DNA of 64,000 nt from Haloarcula taiwanensis (GTDB lineage: Archaea > Halobacteriota > Halobacteria > Halobacteriales > Haloarculaceae), in NCBI GenBank assembly GCA_002844335.1, contig CP019154.1, forward strand, positions 1,426,001-1,490,000, written 5' to 3'. Shown piece after piece: positions 22,753 to 31,330 of the stretch. Every line of letters starts with the position of its first letter. Position 1 is the stretch's first letter. The translations under genes and the position numbers were made by a program. The notes under the pieces were generated by a model. The model had not been told where the DNA came from and ran no database searches. It saw only the letters and a list, made by a program, of their open reading frames with translations.

Positions 22753-24375
22753 ATGGGCACAAAAGACCGCTACGAGCGGCTTCGGGAGCAAGCGACCACG
22801 TCGGAGCGAGACTCGTCTCCGCACACGCTGCTCGCAGTGGTCTCGCTGGCAATCTCGCTGCTGTTACTTGCACCGCTGGTATGGGTGTTTCTCCGGGCGG
22901 GTGAAATCGAGTTCGGGCGTGCGGTGGAACTACTCACGAGCGACACGACTGTCTCGGTGACGCTGAACACGCTAGCGCTTGTGACTGGTGTCACCGTCGC
23001 GTCGATTCTCATCGGCGTCCCGCTGGCGATTCTCACCGCCCAGACGGACCTGCCGTTCAAGCGGTTCTGGACGATTACGTCCGCGCTGCCGCTGGTCGTC
23101 CCGAGCTATATCGGGGCCTTCGCGTTCGTTTCGGCGTTTGGCCCTCGCGGCGTCCTCGCGGACCTGCTTTCGCCGCTCGGCATCGAGCAGATACCGACGA
23201 TATACGGCCTGCACGGCGCGATACTTGTGCTGACACTGTTTACGTACCCGTACGTGTTCCTGACCACGCGCGCGTCGCTGCTGTCGTTCGACGGGACTGT
23301 GGTCGAGGCCGCCCGGACACTGAATCACACGCGCTGGGAGGCGTTCCGCCGTGTCACGTTGCCACAGATCGCGCCGGGCATCGCGGCCGGTGCCCTGCTG
23401 GTGGCGCTGTACACGCTTTCGGACTTCGGAACACCAGCGATTATGCAGTACGACGTGTTCACGCGGATGATATACAACGAATTCGGTGCTCGCCGGCTGG
23501 ACTACGCCTCCGTGCTCTCGATGCTATTGCTTGTGATGGCGCTTGGTATCCTCGCCGTCGAGTCCCGCCTCAGCGCGGGGCGAGACGGAGCCTACGTCAG
23601 CAGCGGCTCGCGCCGGCCCGGTCTCATCAGGCTCGGCTACTGGAAAGCCCCGGCACTGCTGTTTTGCGGCGCTATCGCGTCGCTGTGTCTGGTGCTTCCG
23701 GTCGGCATCTTGCTCCAGTGGCTCCTCCGTTCCGGCACGGGCTACAGCGGTGGCGGTTTCACCTTCGATGCGGCCTACGCCTGGAACTCGGTCGGCCTCG
23801 CCGCAGCCGCGGCGGCCATCTGTGTCGTGGCAGCGCTCCCGATAGCGTATCTCTCCGCGCGCGGTAGTTCGGGCTTCTCGTCACTCCCCGAGCGGGCCAC
23901 GTACGTCGGCTACGCCGTCCCCGGGGTCGTGCTCGGCCTGGCGCTCGTGTATCTCGGGCTCCGGTACGTCCCGTTCCTGTACCAGAGTGTCATCCTGCTG
24001 GTGTTTGCCTACGTGATTCGGTTCCTCCCGCAGGCCGTCGGGACGACCGAATCCTCGATTCTGCAGGTCGATCCGAGCTACATCGAAGCGGCGCGGTCCC
24101 TGGGCTACCACCCACTCTCGGCGTTTCGGAAAGTCGTCTTACCACTCGTTGCCCCGGGAATCGCCGCCGGGGCCGCGCTAGTGTTCCTGACGACCATGAA
24201 GGAATTGCCGGCAACGCTGATGTTACGCCCGACGGGCTTCGAAACCTTCGTCACGTACATCTGGCTCGTCCAGGGTGCCGGCTACTACGGACAGGCGGCG
24301 GTCCCGGCTCTCGTGCTCGTCGGCCTCTCCGGACTCTCGATGCTGGTCATTCTTCGACGGGAGGACACAAGCTAA
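22753..24375 (+). CDS. Fe(III)-type ABC transporter permease, two-domain
   Basis: A 540-residue integral membrane protein with about 12 hydrophobic segments in two permease units, as in FbpB-type importers. Each half has an EAA-type loop for the ATPase: EAARTLNHTRWEAFRRVTLP in the first and EAARSLGYHPLSAFRKVVLP in the second. The start ATG 22753 follows the binding-protein stop by 1 nt; the longer frame from 22720 overlaps that gene. The stop overlaps the ATPase start (TAATG). It forms the membrane channel of the importer encoded at 21549-25505. Confidence 0.9.
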   Translation: MGTKDRYERLREQATTSERDSSPHTLLAVVSLAISLLLLAPLVWVFLRAGEIEFGRAVELLTSDTTVSVTLNTLALVTGVTVASILIGVPLAILTAQTDLPFKRFWTITSALPLVVPSYIGAFAFVSAFGPRGVLADLLSPLGIEQIPTIYGLHGAILVLTLFTYPYVFLTTRASLLSFDGTVVEAARTLNHTRWEAFRRVTLPQIAPGIAAGALLVALYTLSDFGTPAIMQYDVFTRMIYNEFGARRLDYASVLSMLLLVMALGILAVESRLSAGRDGAYVSSGSRRPGLIRLGYWKAPALLFCGAIASLCLVLPVGILLQWLLRSGTGYSGGGFTFDAAYAWNSVGLAAAAAAICVVAALPIAYLSARGSSGFSSLPERATYVGYAVPGVVLGLALVYLGLRYVPFLYQSVILLVFAYVIRFLPQAVGTTESSILQVDPSYIEAARSLGYHPLSAFRKVVLPLVAPGIAAGAALVFLTTMKELPATLMLRPTGFETFVTYIWLVQGAGYYGQAAVPALVLVGLSGLSMLVILRREDTS

Positions 24376-25505
24376 TGTCTCGACAAACACGCACACAGCA
24401 AACATCGGACTTCGACGACGTGGACGCGGCGGTAGCGAACCCGGACCGGACGGTCCTGGAACTGGACGACGTCTCCAAGGACTACGGTCACGAAGTCGCC
24501 GTCGAGAACCTATCACTCGATGTGAAAGACGGCGAACTGCTGACACTGCTGGGGCCATCCGGCTGCGGGAAGACGACGACACTCCGGATGATTGCCGGGC
24601 TGGAACGCCCCTCTGACGGGCAGATATCGATCGCCGATGAAGTCATCGCCGATGGCTCCTCGTTCCGGAAGCCAGAGGAGCGCAACATCGGGATCGTCTT
24701 TCAGGACTACGCGCTGTTCCCGCATCTCACCGTCGCCGAGAACATCGCTTTCGGGCTGACCGAGATGGACGAGCAGGCCGTCGCCGAGCGGGTCGACGAA
24801 CTGCTCGAACTGGTCGACCTCTCGTCCCATCACGACAAGATGCCGAGCCAGCTTTCCGGCGGCCAGCAACAGCGCGTTGCGCTCGCGCGCTCGCTGGCCC
24901 CGGAACCGGATGTCCTGCTGCTCGACGAACCGTTCTCGAACCTCGACGTGCGCCTGCGCGTCGAGATGCGCGAGGAGGTTCGCAAAATCCTGAAGCGGGC
25001 CGGCGTCACCGCCATCTCAGTGACCCACGACCAGGAGGAAGCCCTCTCGATAAGCGACCGCGTCGCCATCATGAACGACGGGACCATCGCTCAGGTCGGT
25101 GACCCCGCTGAAGTGTTTGAAAACCCCGAGAGCCGCTTCGTTGCGAGCTTCCTCGGGCAGGCGAGTTTCCTCTCGGCCCGGGTGACCAGCGATGTCATCG
25201 AGACTGGACTGGGTTCGTTCGACATCGAGTTGCTGAACGGGCCGGTCGAGGCGTACAACGGCGCGATGGTGGACGTGCTGGTCCGGCCGGACGACCTGCA
25301 GGCGATGCCAACAAACGAGTCCCAGGCCGACGGCTACGTCGTTCACCGCCAGTACAACGGTCCGTCGTTCGTCTACCGGGTCGAACTCCACAGTGGCGAC
25401 GTCGTCCACTGCATGCACAACCACGTCGAGACATTCGAACCGGGCCAGCCGGTCGAAGTTGATCTGGTCGCCGACCACGACCTGGCCTGGTATCCGACGG
25501 AATGA
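24375..25505 (+). CDS. Fe(III)-type ABC transporter ATPase
   Basis: A 376-residue ATP-binding subunit. The order is Walker A GPSGCGKTTT, Q-loop VFQDYALFPH, signature LSGGQQQRVALARSLA, Walker B DVLLLDEPFSNLD and H-loop ISVTHDQEEALS, followed by a TOBE-type C-terminal domain (about 265-376). This architecture is shared by FbpC, PotA and sugar importers; the operon and iron-box point to iron. An acidic extension of about 30 residues precedes the domain. Its stop overlaps the next gene (ATGA, 25502-25505), so the GT39-like gene is translated from the same mRNA. Confidence 0.9.
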   Translation: MSRQTRTQQTSDFDDVDAAVANPDRTVLELDDVSKDYGHEVAVENLSLDVKDGELLTLLGPSGCGKTTTLRMIAGLERPSDGQISIADEVIADGSSFRKPEERNIGIVFQDYALFPHLTVAENIAFGLTEMDEQAVAERVDELLELVDLSSHHDKMPSQLSGGQQQRVALARSLAPEPDVLLLDEPFSNLDVRLRVEMREEVRKILKRAGVTAISVTHDQEEALSISDRVAIMNDGTIAQVGDPAEVFENPESRFVASFLGQASFLSARVTSDVIETGLGSFDIELLNGPVEAYNGAMVDVLVRPDDLQAMPTNESQADGYVVHRQYNGPSFVYRVELHSGDVVHCMHNHVETFEPGQPVEVDLVADHDLAWYPTE

Positions 25506-27508
25506 CGCGACTGCGCCGGCCGGGGGTACAGGCGGGGCTGATAGCGTTGCTCGGCGGGCTCGCCGTCTTCACGCTCGCCCACGTCGTCTTTCCCCATCAT
25601 ACAACCAACCATGACGAAGGCGTCTACCTCCAGCAGGCCGCCATGCTGCTCGAGGGGCAACTGTTCATGTACCCGCCGGTCGAGGAGTCGTTCCGACCGT
25701 GGTTCTTTGTGGCCGACGGTGAGCGGTTGTATCCGAAGTACGCCCCGGTTCCGGCGGCGATGTTTGCCGTCGGGAAACTGCTCGGCGGCTACCGCGTTGC
25801 GCTCGGCCTGATTGGGACCGGCGTCCTTGCGCTAACCTACCATACCGTCCGCGAGGCGTTCGACGCCCGGACGGGCGTGGTGGCGACCGTCCTCATGGTC
25901 GGGTCGCCGCTGTTTCTCATCGAGGCCTCGGTGTTTCTCTCCTACGTGCCGACGACGCTGTGGAACCTCGGCTTCGCCGCGGCGTATCTCCACGCCGACC
26001 GGACCGGGAGCCGGAAGACGGCGGCAGGTGCCGGCCTCGCTATCGGCGTCGCCTTCTTCGCGCGGCCGTACACCGCAGTGCTGTTTGCAACGCCGTTTAT
26101 TATCCACGCGCTGTGGACGCTCCGGACGCTCGACCCGGCGTGGTTCACGCGCCTGTCACTGACTGCCGTCGGCGGGCTTACCGGTGTCGCCGCGACGCTT
26201 GCATACAACCACGTCGTCACCGGCTCAGCCCTGCTGTTCCCGTACGAAGTGTTCGCCCCGCAGGACGGGCCGGGCTTTGGCCACCGGGAGATTCTGGGCT
26301 ACTCTCGGGAGTTCACGCCGGCGATGTCGCTGGACGCCAACGCCGAACTCCTCTGGAAGCTTCTCACCCAGTGGGTCGTCGCCGGGCCGCTGGGGACGGC
26401 GGCAGCAGCTATCGGGCTCGGGGCCGTCGTGCGTCGCGGAATAGACGGCCGGCAGGCGGCGCTGGCCGGGGTCCTCCTGACGGTCCCGCTCGGCAACGGC
26501 TACTTCTGGGGCACCGTGAACATGCTCGGCGACCTCTCGGACCCGACAGACGGCTTAGTCGCTTTCCTCGGGCCGTTTTATCACGTCGATATGCTCGTCC
26601 CGCTGACGGCGTTCGGTGCCGTCGGGGTCGTTACCGTTGCCCGATGGACACGGCTGCTGGTAACCGAGCGGGTCAGCGCGGATCGGGTCCGTCCAGTCTT
26701 GGTCACTGTGGCGCTGTGTGGCGCGGCGCTTGGCGGCGGCGCGGCCGTCACAACAGCGGCCGAGCCGGTCTCGGACAACTACGAAGTGACCCAGCAGCTA
26801 GAGCAGGCTTACACGCCTTTCGAGGAGCGAGACCTCGACAACAGTCTCGTCTTGCTCCCGACACCGTACGGCGACTGGCTGAATCATCCGTTCCAGTCGG
26901 TTCGTAACGACCCCGGCTTCGACGGCGACACCGTCTACGCGATGCAACACCGCCAGTTCGAGGTCATCGACGCCTACCCCGACCGGACCTACTACCGCTA
27001 CGCGTTCCGCGGCGAGTGGGTCCCGTATCTGGGGCTGCCCGTCGAGCCGCGGCTCCAGCCGGTGTCGGTCGCAGAGGGCCGGACGGTCCGGACGGATGTA
27101 TCGGCGTCAGTTCCCGAACAGGCCGCGCTGGTCTCCATCCGGCTCACAAGCGAGGGTGAGAACGACTACGCGACGGTTACCGGGACCGATACGCTGGACT
27201 TGCGGCTCTCGACGGACCGCGACCGGACGCGGCTCACCGGCGACGGCATCGAGGACCAGGTCAGCGTCCCGACGCCGGCGGACGGGACAGTCACGCTCAT
27301 TATGTTTGTCGACTACGGTACTGGTGCGGGGTTCGAGTACCGGGCGGAACTCCCGGTTTCCCAGACGGACAACGGCGTGCGGGCGCTGACACCGCGACTC
27401 GAAGTCTGTAAGGATCAGCGCCGCTGCGGCGGCGAGGCAGCCTACGTTCCGGGCACACACCGCGACGGAATCAGCATGAACGCGACCACAACAGCCGAAA
27501 CTACGTGA
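25502..27508 (+). CDS. GT39/ArnT-like membrane glycosyltransferase
   Basis: A 668-residue protein with about ten membrane segments in the first 430 residues and an outside C-terminal domain (about 440-668) rich in beta structure. The first loop has TNHDEGVYLQQAAMLLEG, where Asp-Glu matches the catalytic acidic pair of the ArnT/PMT (GT39-like) family, and SYVPTTLWNLGFAAA follows. Such enzymes use polyprenyl-phosphate sugars to modify lipids, glycans or proteins outside the membrane. The start overlaps the ATPase stop by 4 nt, an unusual partner for an iron importer. Acceptor and sugar are unknown. Confidence 0.75.
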   Translation: MTRLRRPGVQAGLIALLGGLAVFTLAHVVFPHHTTNHDEGVYLQQAAMLLEGQLFMYPPVEESFRPWFFVADGERLYPKYAPVPAAMFAVGKLLGGYRVALGLIGTGVLALTYHTVREAFDARTGVVATVLMVGSPLFLIEASVFLSYVPTTLWNLGFAAAYLHADRTGSRKTAAGAGLAIGVAFFARPYTAVLFATPFIIHALWTLRTLDPAWFTRLSLTAVGGLTGVAATLAYNHVVTGSALLFPYEVFAPQDGPGFGHREILGYSREFTPAMSLDANAELLWKLLTQWVVAGPLGTAAAAIGLGAVVRRGIDGRQAALAGVLLTVPLGNGYFWGTVNMLGDLSDPTDGLVAFLGPFYHVDMLVPLTAFGAVGVVTVARWTRLLVTERVSADRVRPVLVTVALCGAALGGGAAVTTAAEPVSDNYEVTQQLEQAYTPFEERDLDNSLVLLPTPYGDWLNHPFQSVRNDPGFDGDTVYAMQHRQFEVIDAYPDRTYYRYAFRGEWVPYLGLPVEPRLQPVSVAEGRTVRTDVSASVPEQAALVSIRLTSEGENDYATVTGTDTLDLRLSTDRDRTRLTGDGIEDQVSVPTPADGTVTLIMFVDYGTGAGFEYRAELPVSQTDNGVRALTPRLEVCKDQRRCGGEAAYVPGTHRDGISMNATTTAETT

Positions 27509-27517
27509 TCCGTACCG

Positions 27518-28099
27518 ATGACTGACTACGAACTCACCAGACGCGACGCGCTGAAAGCCCTCGGTGCGGCGGGCGTCACCGTCGGCGGCGCGGCGGCGCT
27601 CGTCTGGAACGAATCGGGAACCGACAAGAGTGCCGAGTCAGCCGAGAAAGACACTGAGACGGCCGAATCGGAGTTCGGCGACCACGAGCGCGAGACGTAT
27701 CATGCCGTCGCCACTATTGTCTATCCGAGCGAGGTAACGGGCGTCCGGGAATTCGTCAACAGCTACGTCACCAGCCGGGTCGAGGCAGACCCTGAGCGAG
27801 CGGCAGAAATGACGACCGCCGTTGCGGACCTCGACGCTTACACCCGAGAATGGGAGGACACAGTCTTCACTGCGTTGGACACAGAAACGCAGGAAGAAAC
27901 GCTGCGGGGAATGGGCGTTAAGGCTGCCGACCCGGAGCCACATGGCGACCCGAGGCACCGCGTCCGCTACTACCTCGTCAACGACCTCCTGTTCGCGCTG
28001 TACAGTTCGCCGACCGGCGGCGAGCTTGTCGGAATCGAGAATCCGCAGGGCTACCCCGGCGGAACGAGTAGCTATCAGCAGCCACCGAACGACCGATAA
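27518..28099 (+). CDS. Tat-exported gluconate 2-dehydrogenase subunit 3-like protein
   Basis: A 193-residue protein with a twin-arginine signal (LTRRDALKALGAAGVTVGGA) and a domain like the small gamma subunit of membrane gluconate 2-dehydrogenases (visible in YHAVATIVYPSEVTG and the ending NPQGYPGGTSSYQQPPNDR). In known complexes this subunit accompanies a large FAD-containing GMC-type subunit, which is not in the window. It starts 9 nt after the GT39-like gene, so it belongs to the iron-box operon. Whether it acts in sugar oxidation, ferric reduction or simply folding of a partner cannot be told. Confidence 0.72.
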   Translation: MTDYELTRRDALKALGAAGVTVGGAAALVWNESGTDKSAESAEKDTETAESEFGDHERETYHAVATIVYPSEVTGVREFVNSYVTSRVEADPERAAEMTTAVADLDAYTREWEDTVFTALDTETQEETLRGMGVKAADPEPHGDPRHRVRYYLVNDLLFALYSSPTGGELVGIENPQGYPGGTSSYQQPPNDR

Positions 28100-28111
28100 G
28101 CCGGGACCCGT

Positions 28112-28128
28112 CGCCGATTACGTCGGCG
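28112..28128. terminator. Hairpin between convergent genes
   Basis: CGCCGA (28112-28117) and TCGGCG (28123-28128) form a 6-bp stem with loop TTACG in the 32-bp gap between two convergent stop codons. No T-tract follows closely on either strand, so it is a weak terminator candidate. Confidence 0.35.
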
Positions 28129-28131
28129 GTG

Positions 28132-28845
28132 TTACCGGAACCGTTCTTCGAGCGCAACCCGGACGATCGACTTTGCGATGGCGGCCCCGCCGGAGAACGG
28201 GTCGAGTTTCGTCTCACCTTTCCGCTCGTCGTACTCGATAGGGCGTTCACGCACGTCGTAGCCGCGCATCAGTGGCCGCATGAGCAGTTCCGCCGAGAGC
28301 CCGGTGTTCTCGGTCCAGACGATCTTCTGGAGGACCTCGCGGCGGTAGGCCCGCATTCCGGTAGTCGTGTCGTGGACGCGCTTGCCCATGAGTACACTCG
28401 CGAGTAGGGCGAACAGCTCGTTCCCCAGCTTGTTCATCGCCGGCATCTGCTCGGCCCCGTAGTACAGCCGGTCGCCGCTGACAACGTCGGCCCCGTCGTT
28501 TATTTCTGCGAGGAAATCGGGGAGGCGTTCCATCGGATACGTGTCGTCACAGTCCGTCGTGACGACGACCGGCCGGTCCGGCGTCAGCACGGCTTCGCGG
28601 ACCGCCACACCGTATCCCTGCGGTTCCTGTTCGATGACTGTTGCACCGTGTTCGCGGGCGATTTCCGGCGTCCGGTCACTGGAGCCATCGACGCAGACGA
28701 CCTCGGCACGCCCGTCGGTCACTGTCGCGATATCGTCGAGAACAGTGCCGATTGCTTCTTCTTCGTTGTACGTCCCCATGACGACCGCGAGGTCGTCAAA
28801 CGTGTAGCCGGCTGAATTTTCAGCCCGCGAGCCCTGAATAGCCAT
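28132..28845 (-). CDS. DPM1-type glycosyltransferase (GT2)
   Basis: A 237-residue soluble or peripheral GT2 enzyme of the dolichyl-phosphate mannose/glucose synthase type. The nucleotide-sugar pocket begins VVMGTYNEEEAIGTVLDDI, the metal motif is in TTDCDDTYP, and VHDTTTGMRAYRREVL is the conserved acceptor-side block. It lacks the C-terminal membrane helices seen in longer DPM proteins. It would make polyprenyl-phosphate sugar, the donor type used by GT39-like enzymes such as the one encoded convergently at 25502. A degenerate iron-box lies in its promoter. Possible substrates are GDP-mannose or UDP-glucose. Confidence 0.85.
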   Translation of the reverse strand: MAIQGSRAENSAGYTFDDLAVVMGTYNEEEAIGTVLDDIATVTDGRAEVVCVDGSSDRTPEIAREHGATVIEQEPQGYGVAVREAVLTPDRPVVVTTDCDDTYPMERLPDFLAEINDGADVVSGDRLYYGAEQMPAMNKLGNELFALLASVLMGKRVHDTTTGMRAYRREVLQKIVWTENTGLSAELLMRPLMRGYDVRERPIEYDERKGETKLDPFSGGAAIAKSIVRVALEERFR

Positions 28846-28879
28846 TGCTCATCCGTCAGAACCCACGGTTCTTGAATGT

Positions 28880-28893
28880 TTAGGTTTGCCAAA
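28880..28893 (-). promoter_or_regulatory. Degenerate iron-box-like site, DPM1-type gene
   Basis: TTAGGTTTGCCAAA on the plus strand matches TTAGG-N4-CCTAA with one change. It lies 34 nt upstream of the ATG at 28845 and just after the stop of the regulator gene at 28895. Being the weakest of the set, it needs a binding test. Confidence 0.45.
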
Positions 28894-28894
28894 A

Positions 28895-29671
28895 TCAGTG
28901 ATCGTCGAGATACATTTCTATCGGGGTTGCATCCTCCCAGAGGTGCGTAAACAGGTCCCTCGCCCACGAAATAGCGCCGTCCGTCTCCGAAATAATCTTC
29001 GCCGACGGCCAGGCCCCGTCGAGTTCTGGGAGCGTGATAATCATCCAGTTGTCGGCGACGGCGAGTGCGTACGGGACCGGCGTGACACGAACAGTCGTTT
29101 CCTCGAACCGAGTTATATCGAGCGAGACGGACTCCGTGTCGAGCATCTCGTCGATTACAGCACAGCTGACCACGAGCCGCGACTCGGCGTTGTCCGGCAT
29201 CGCCGCCTCGTACTCGGGGTGGTAGACGGGCGAGATGACATCGCAGTGAGGGACGCTCTCGACGCGGGACACGACTTCCCGGACCGGTCGGTTGATATCG
29301 GTTTGCGTGCCACGGATGACCGTGTAGTCACCAACTTCAGGCAGGCGACACCGGAACGGCTGTGGTAGCACTGACGTGTCATGAGCCTCCCAGTACTGGA
29401 GGTCGAGAGCGAGGAGTTCCTCAAGCCGTTGCTGGCGGTGAATCGTATCTGCGACGAGGCGGCCGGTACCGGTGAGTCGCCAGCCGTCGTCCGTTGAGGT
29501 GACTATGCCGCGGCCTTCGAGGTTCGAGAGCGCGTCGTAAATCGCTGATTCGCTTGCAGTAACTGCTGACAGCAGTTCGTTGGTGGCCTTGGCCCCGGGA
29601 CACAGCGCGCCGATGATGTCCGTCCGGACAGACGACGTTCGGACGTACTGAATTAGCGATTCTACGCCCAT
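28895..29671 (-). CDS. HTH regulator with FilR1-like sensor domain
   Basis: A 258-residue transcription regulator. A winged helix at about 1-75 (SVRTDIIGALCPGAKATNEL, then SESAIYDALSNLEGRGIV) precedes a DUF1724/FilR1-type domain (about 125-250) with SRLVVSCAVIDEML and ITRFEETTVRVTP. This family occurs in many paralogues in haloarchaea and methanogens; ligands are mostly unknown. It lies directly upstream of the DPM1-type gene on the same strand but is separated from it by a promoter with an iron-box-like site. It could regulate that gene or the divergent structured region at 29.8 kb. Confidence 0.8.
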   Translation of the reverse strand: MGVESLIQYVRTSSVRTDIIGALCPGAKATNELLSAVTASESAIYDALSNLEGRGIVTSTDDGWRLTGTGRLVADTIHRQQRLEELLALDLQYWEAHDTSVLPQPFRCRLPEVGDYTVIRGTQTDINRPVREVVSRVESVPHCDVISPVYHPEYEAAMPDNAESRLVVSCAVIDEMLDTESVSLDITRFEETTVRVTPVPYALAVADNWMIITLPELDGAWPSAKIISETDGAISWARDLFTHLWEDATPIEMYLDDH

Positions 29672-30102
29672 ACTGTCCCCATGTTCTGTAGCTCATAGTT
29701 TTCGCACATATCAGTTTCCATTTGTAACGGAATTCTCTTCGAATAGGACACTATTCTCTCGGGCATGGGATATTATTGCAGCCAATGTGTCCATCTTTTT
29801 TATCGCTCACGACGCAGAGACTGTTGCTGTCCACGTAAGACCACGTCCCCGCTGAACGCAATGGAGCACGTTGGTCTTGTGGAGTTGCCACGTTCGGGCC
29901 GGGCGATGTCGTGCCTCTGACATATATCGCCAGCCCGAAGGGTCATGCAATCACCGTGGGTTGCCCGCCCACGGTGCTCATTGTCTCCGCTGTCGCCTCG
30001 TCCAGGCAGGTATTTACTACGGACTACTCTCTCTTGGCTCCGTATCGACTGTCCGCAGTCTGGCAGTCACCGTGAAAACCAGCCTCGGCCGATAGTAATG
30101 GG
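29672..30102. other. 431-bp noncoding region with four strong hairpins
   Basis: No convincing reading frame is present. From 29831 the sequence folds into consecutive hairpins: CCAC plus AAGACCACGT (29831-29846) with ACGT plus GGTCTTGTGG (29868-29882); TTCGGGC and GGCGAT (29893-29907) with ATCGCC and GCCCGAA (29926-29939); CACCGTGGG/CCCACGGTG (29952-29960 with 29968-29976); and GACTG/CAGTC (30047-30051 with 30056-30060). On the plus strand a TATA-like TTTTTTATCG at about 29792-29801 would start a transcript near 29822. This fits a structured noncoding RNA better than a simple terminator; see findings. Confidence 0.45.
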
Positions 30103-31155
30103 TCAGTTCTCGGGCGGTTCGTCTGTCCCGATCCGAATCTCGTAGGCCTCGATATCTTCGAAGGCAGCGACCTGCCCACCGACTTCGACCGGCCCGTCAG
30201 CCGTTTCAACGACCAGCGTCGCGACCTCGCGGTTCGAACTGAACGACGCCTGGTCAACTTTGCCTTCAACGACCCGGTGGTCGCCTGTCTCGACATCCCG
30301 GCCCTCGATAGTCGCGTAGAACTCCCCGTCCAGCGTCACCAGATCGGAGATACAGCGCCTGATCGTCCCGTAGCGGCGCGGGAACGGCAGCCCGTCTCCG
30401 TCGCTGGCGATCGTTTCAGCGGTCGTCCACAGCACCGTGTTGAGGAACCCGGAGACCAGGAACCCGAGTTCCGACCGATTGAAGATGACGCCGTATCGGT
30501 CCGTGTCACCGCGGACGCTCTCACGGGTCGCGTACATCGAGTAGTTCCCATCGGCGACGGCGACGACCGGTGTCGTGATACCGCGGCGGGCCTTCACCGT
30601 GGTCGCGATGGACTCGTAATCGAACCGCGCTGGGTCGGGCGCGTCCACACCCGGTGAAATGAGAATTTCAATAGCGATGCCGGACTGCTTCCGGGCCGCG
30701 AGTCTGTCTTCGAACCGCTCCAGCAGGGCCGGGGTCAGAGACAGCGTCAGTTCGTACTCGGCCGTCTCGATGATATCTTCGAGGTACCGGAGTATCGTCG
30801 GCCGAGATTTGACGAGTGAGACGGCTTCGGGCTCCCGTGCAGGAGCCGTATAGCGCGAAGAGAGGTCGTCGACGAGATCATCGAGTGAGTCCTGTATCCC
30901 CTCGAAGGCTTCCCGCGGGTCGATAGCCAGAACTTTCATCGGCCGGGACTCCTTGAGTTCGACCAGCCCGACGTCGCTGAGGCTCCGGACCGTATCGTAC
31001 ACTCGCGGCTGTGGAATGTCCGTGTTCTCCGATATCTCCGACGCTGTCAGCTCACCGTGTTGTAACACGGCCAGGTAGGCTGAAATCTCGTACTCGCCGA
31101 GATTGAACCGCGCAATTACCTGTTCGAGCGATGCTTCCAAGTCGTCACTAGACAT
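30103..31155 (-). CDS. TrmB-family sugar regulator (first copy)
   Basis: A 350-residue TrmB-type transcription regulator. The N-terminal winged helix (about 10-80) has LGEYEISAYLAVLQHGELTA and DIPQPRVYDTVRSLSDVGLVE; the C-terminal TrmB sensor domain (about 115-345) contains LSLTPALLERFEDRL and GVIFNRSELGFLVSGFLNTVLW. Such proteins bind sugars and control transport and glycolytic genes. The next gene on the same strand upstream is the binding lipoprotein at 31331, 175 bp away. A second TrmB lies at 40.4 kb. Confidence 0.88.
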   Translation of the reverse strand: MSSDDLEASLEQVIARFNLGEYEISAYLAVLQHGELTASEISENTDIPQPRVYDTVRSLSDVGLVELKESRPMKVLAIDPREAFEGIQDSLDDLVDDLSSRYTAPAREPEAVSLVKSRPTILRYLEDIIETAEYELTLSLTPALLERFEDRLAARKQSGIAIEILISPGVDAPDPARFDYESIATTVKARRGITTPVVAVADGNYSMYATRESVRGDTDRYGVIFNRSELGFLVSGFLNTVLWTTAETIASDGDGLPFPRRYGTIRRCISDLVTLDGEFYATIEGRDVETGDHRVVEGKVDQASFSSNREVATLVVETADGPVEVGGQVAAFEDIEAYEIRIGTDEPPEN

Positions 31156-31330
31156 AGTGGGGCGTTTGCGAGTCGAGTACTAAGAACTTCGGCACTCTCT
31201 TCAGCAGACAGTTTCAGGACCAGGCGCGTGCCTCTCCGCTATCGTTCGCTGTCCCATCACAGCGACCCGCTACCCTGTAGACTCGATTGTTCGAGTCGCC
31301 ACGGCGAAAAATGTGCGCTGTCGGTGTGGT

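Noticed and set aside
30225..30240. GGTTCGAAC, resembling a tRNA T-loop
   Set aside because: It lies within the TrmB gene and no acceptor or anticodon stems surround it. Other TTCGA strings were likewise inside genes.
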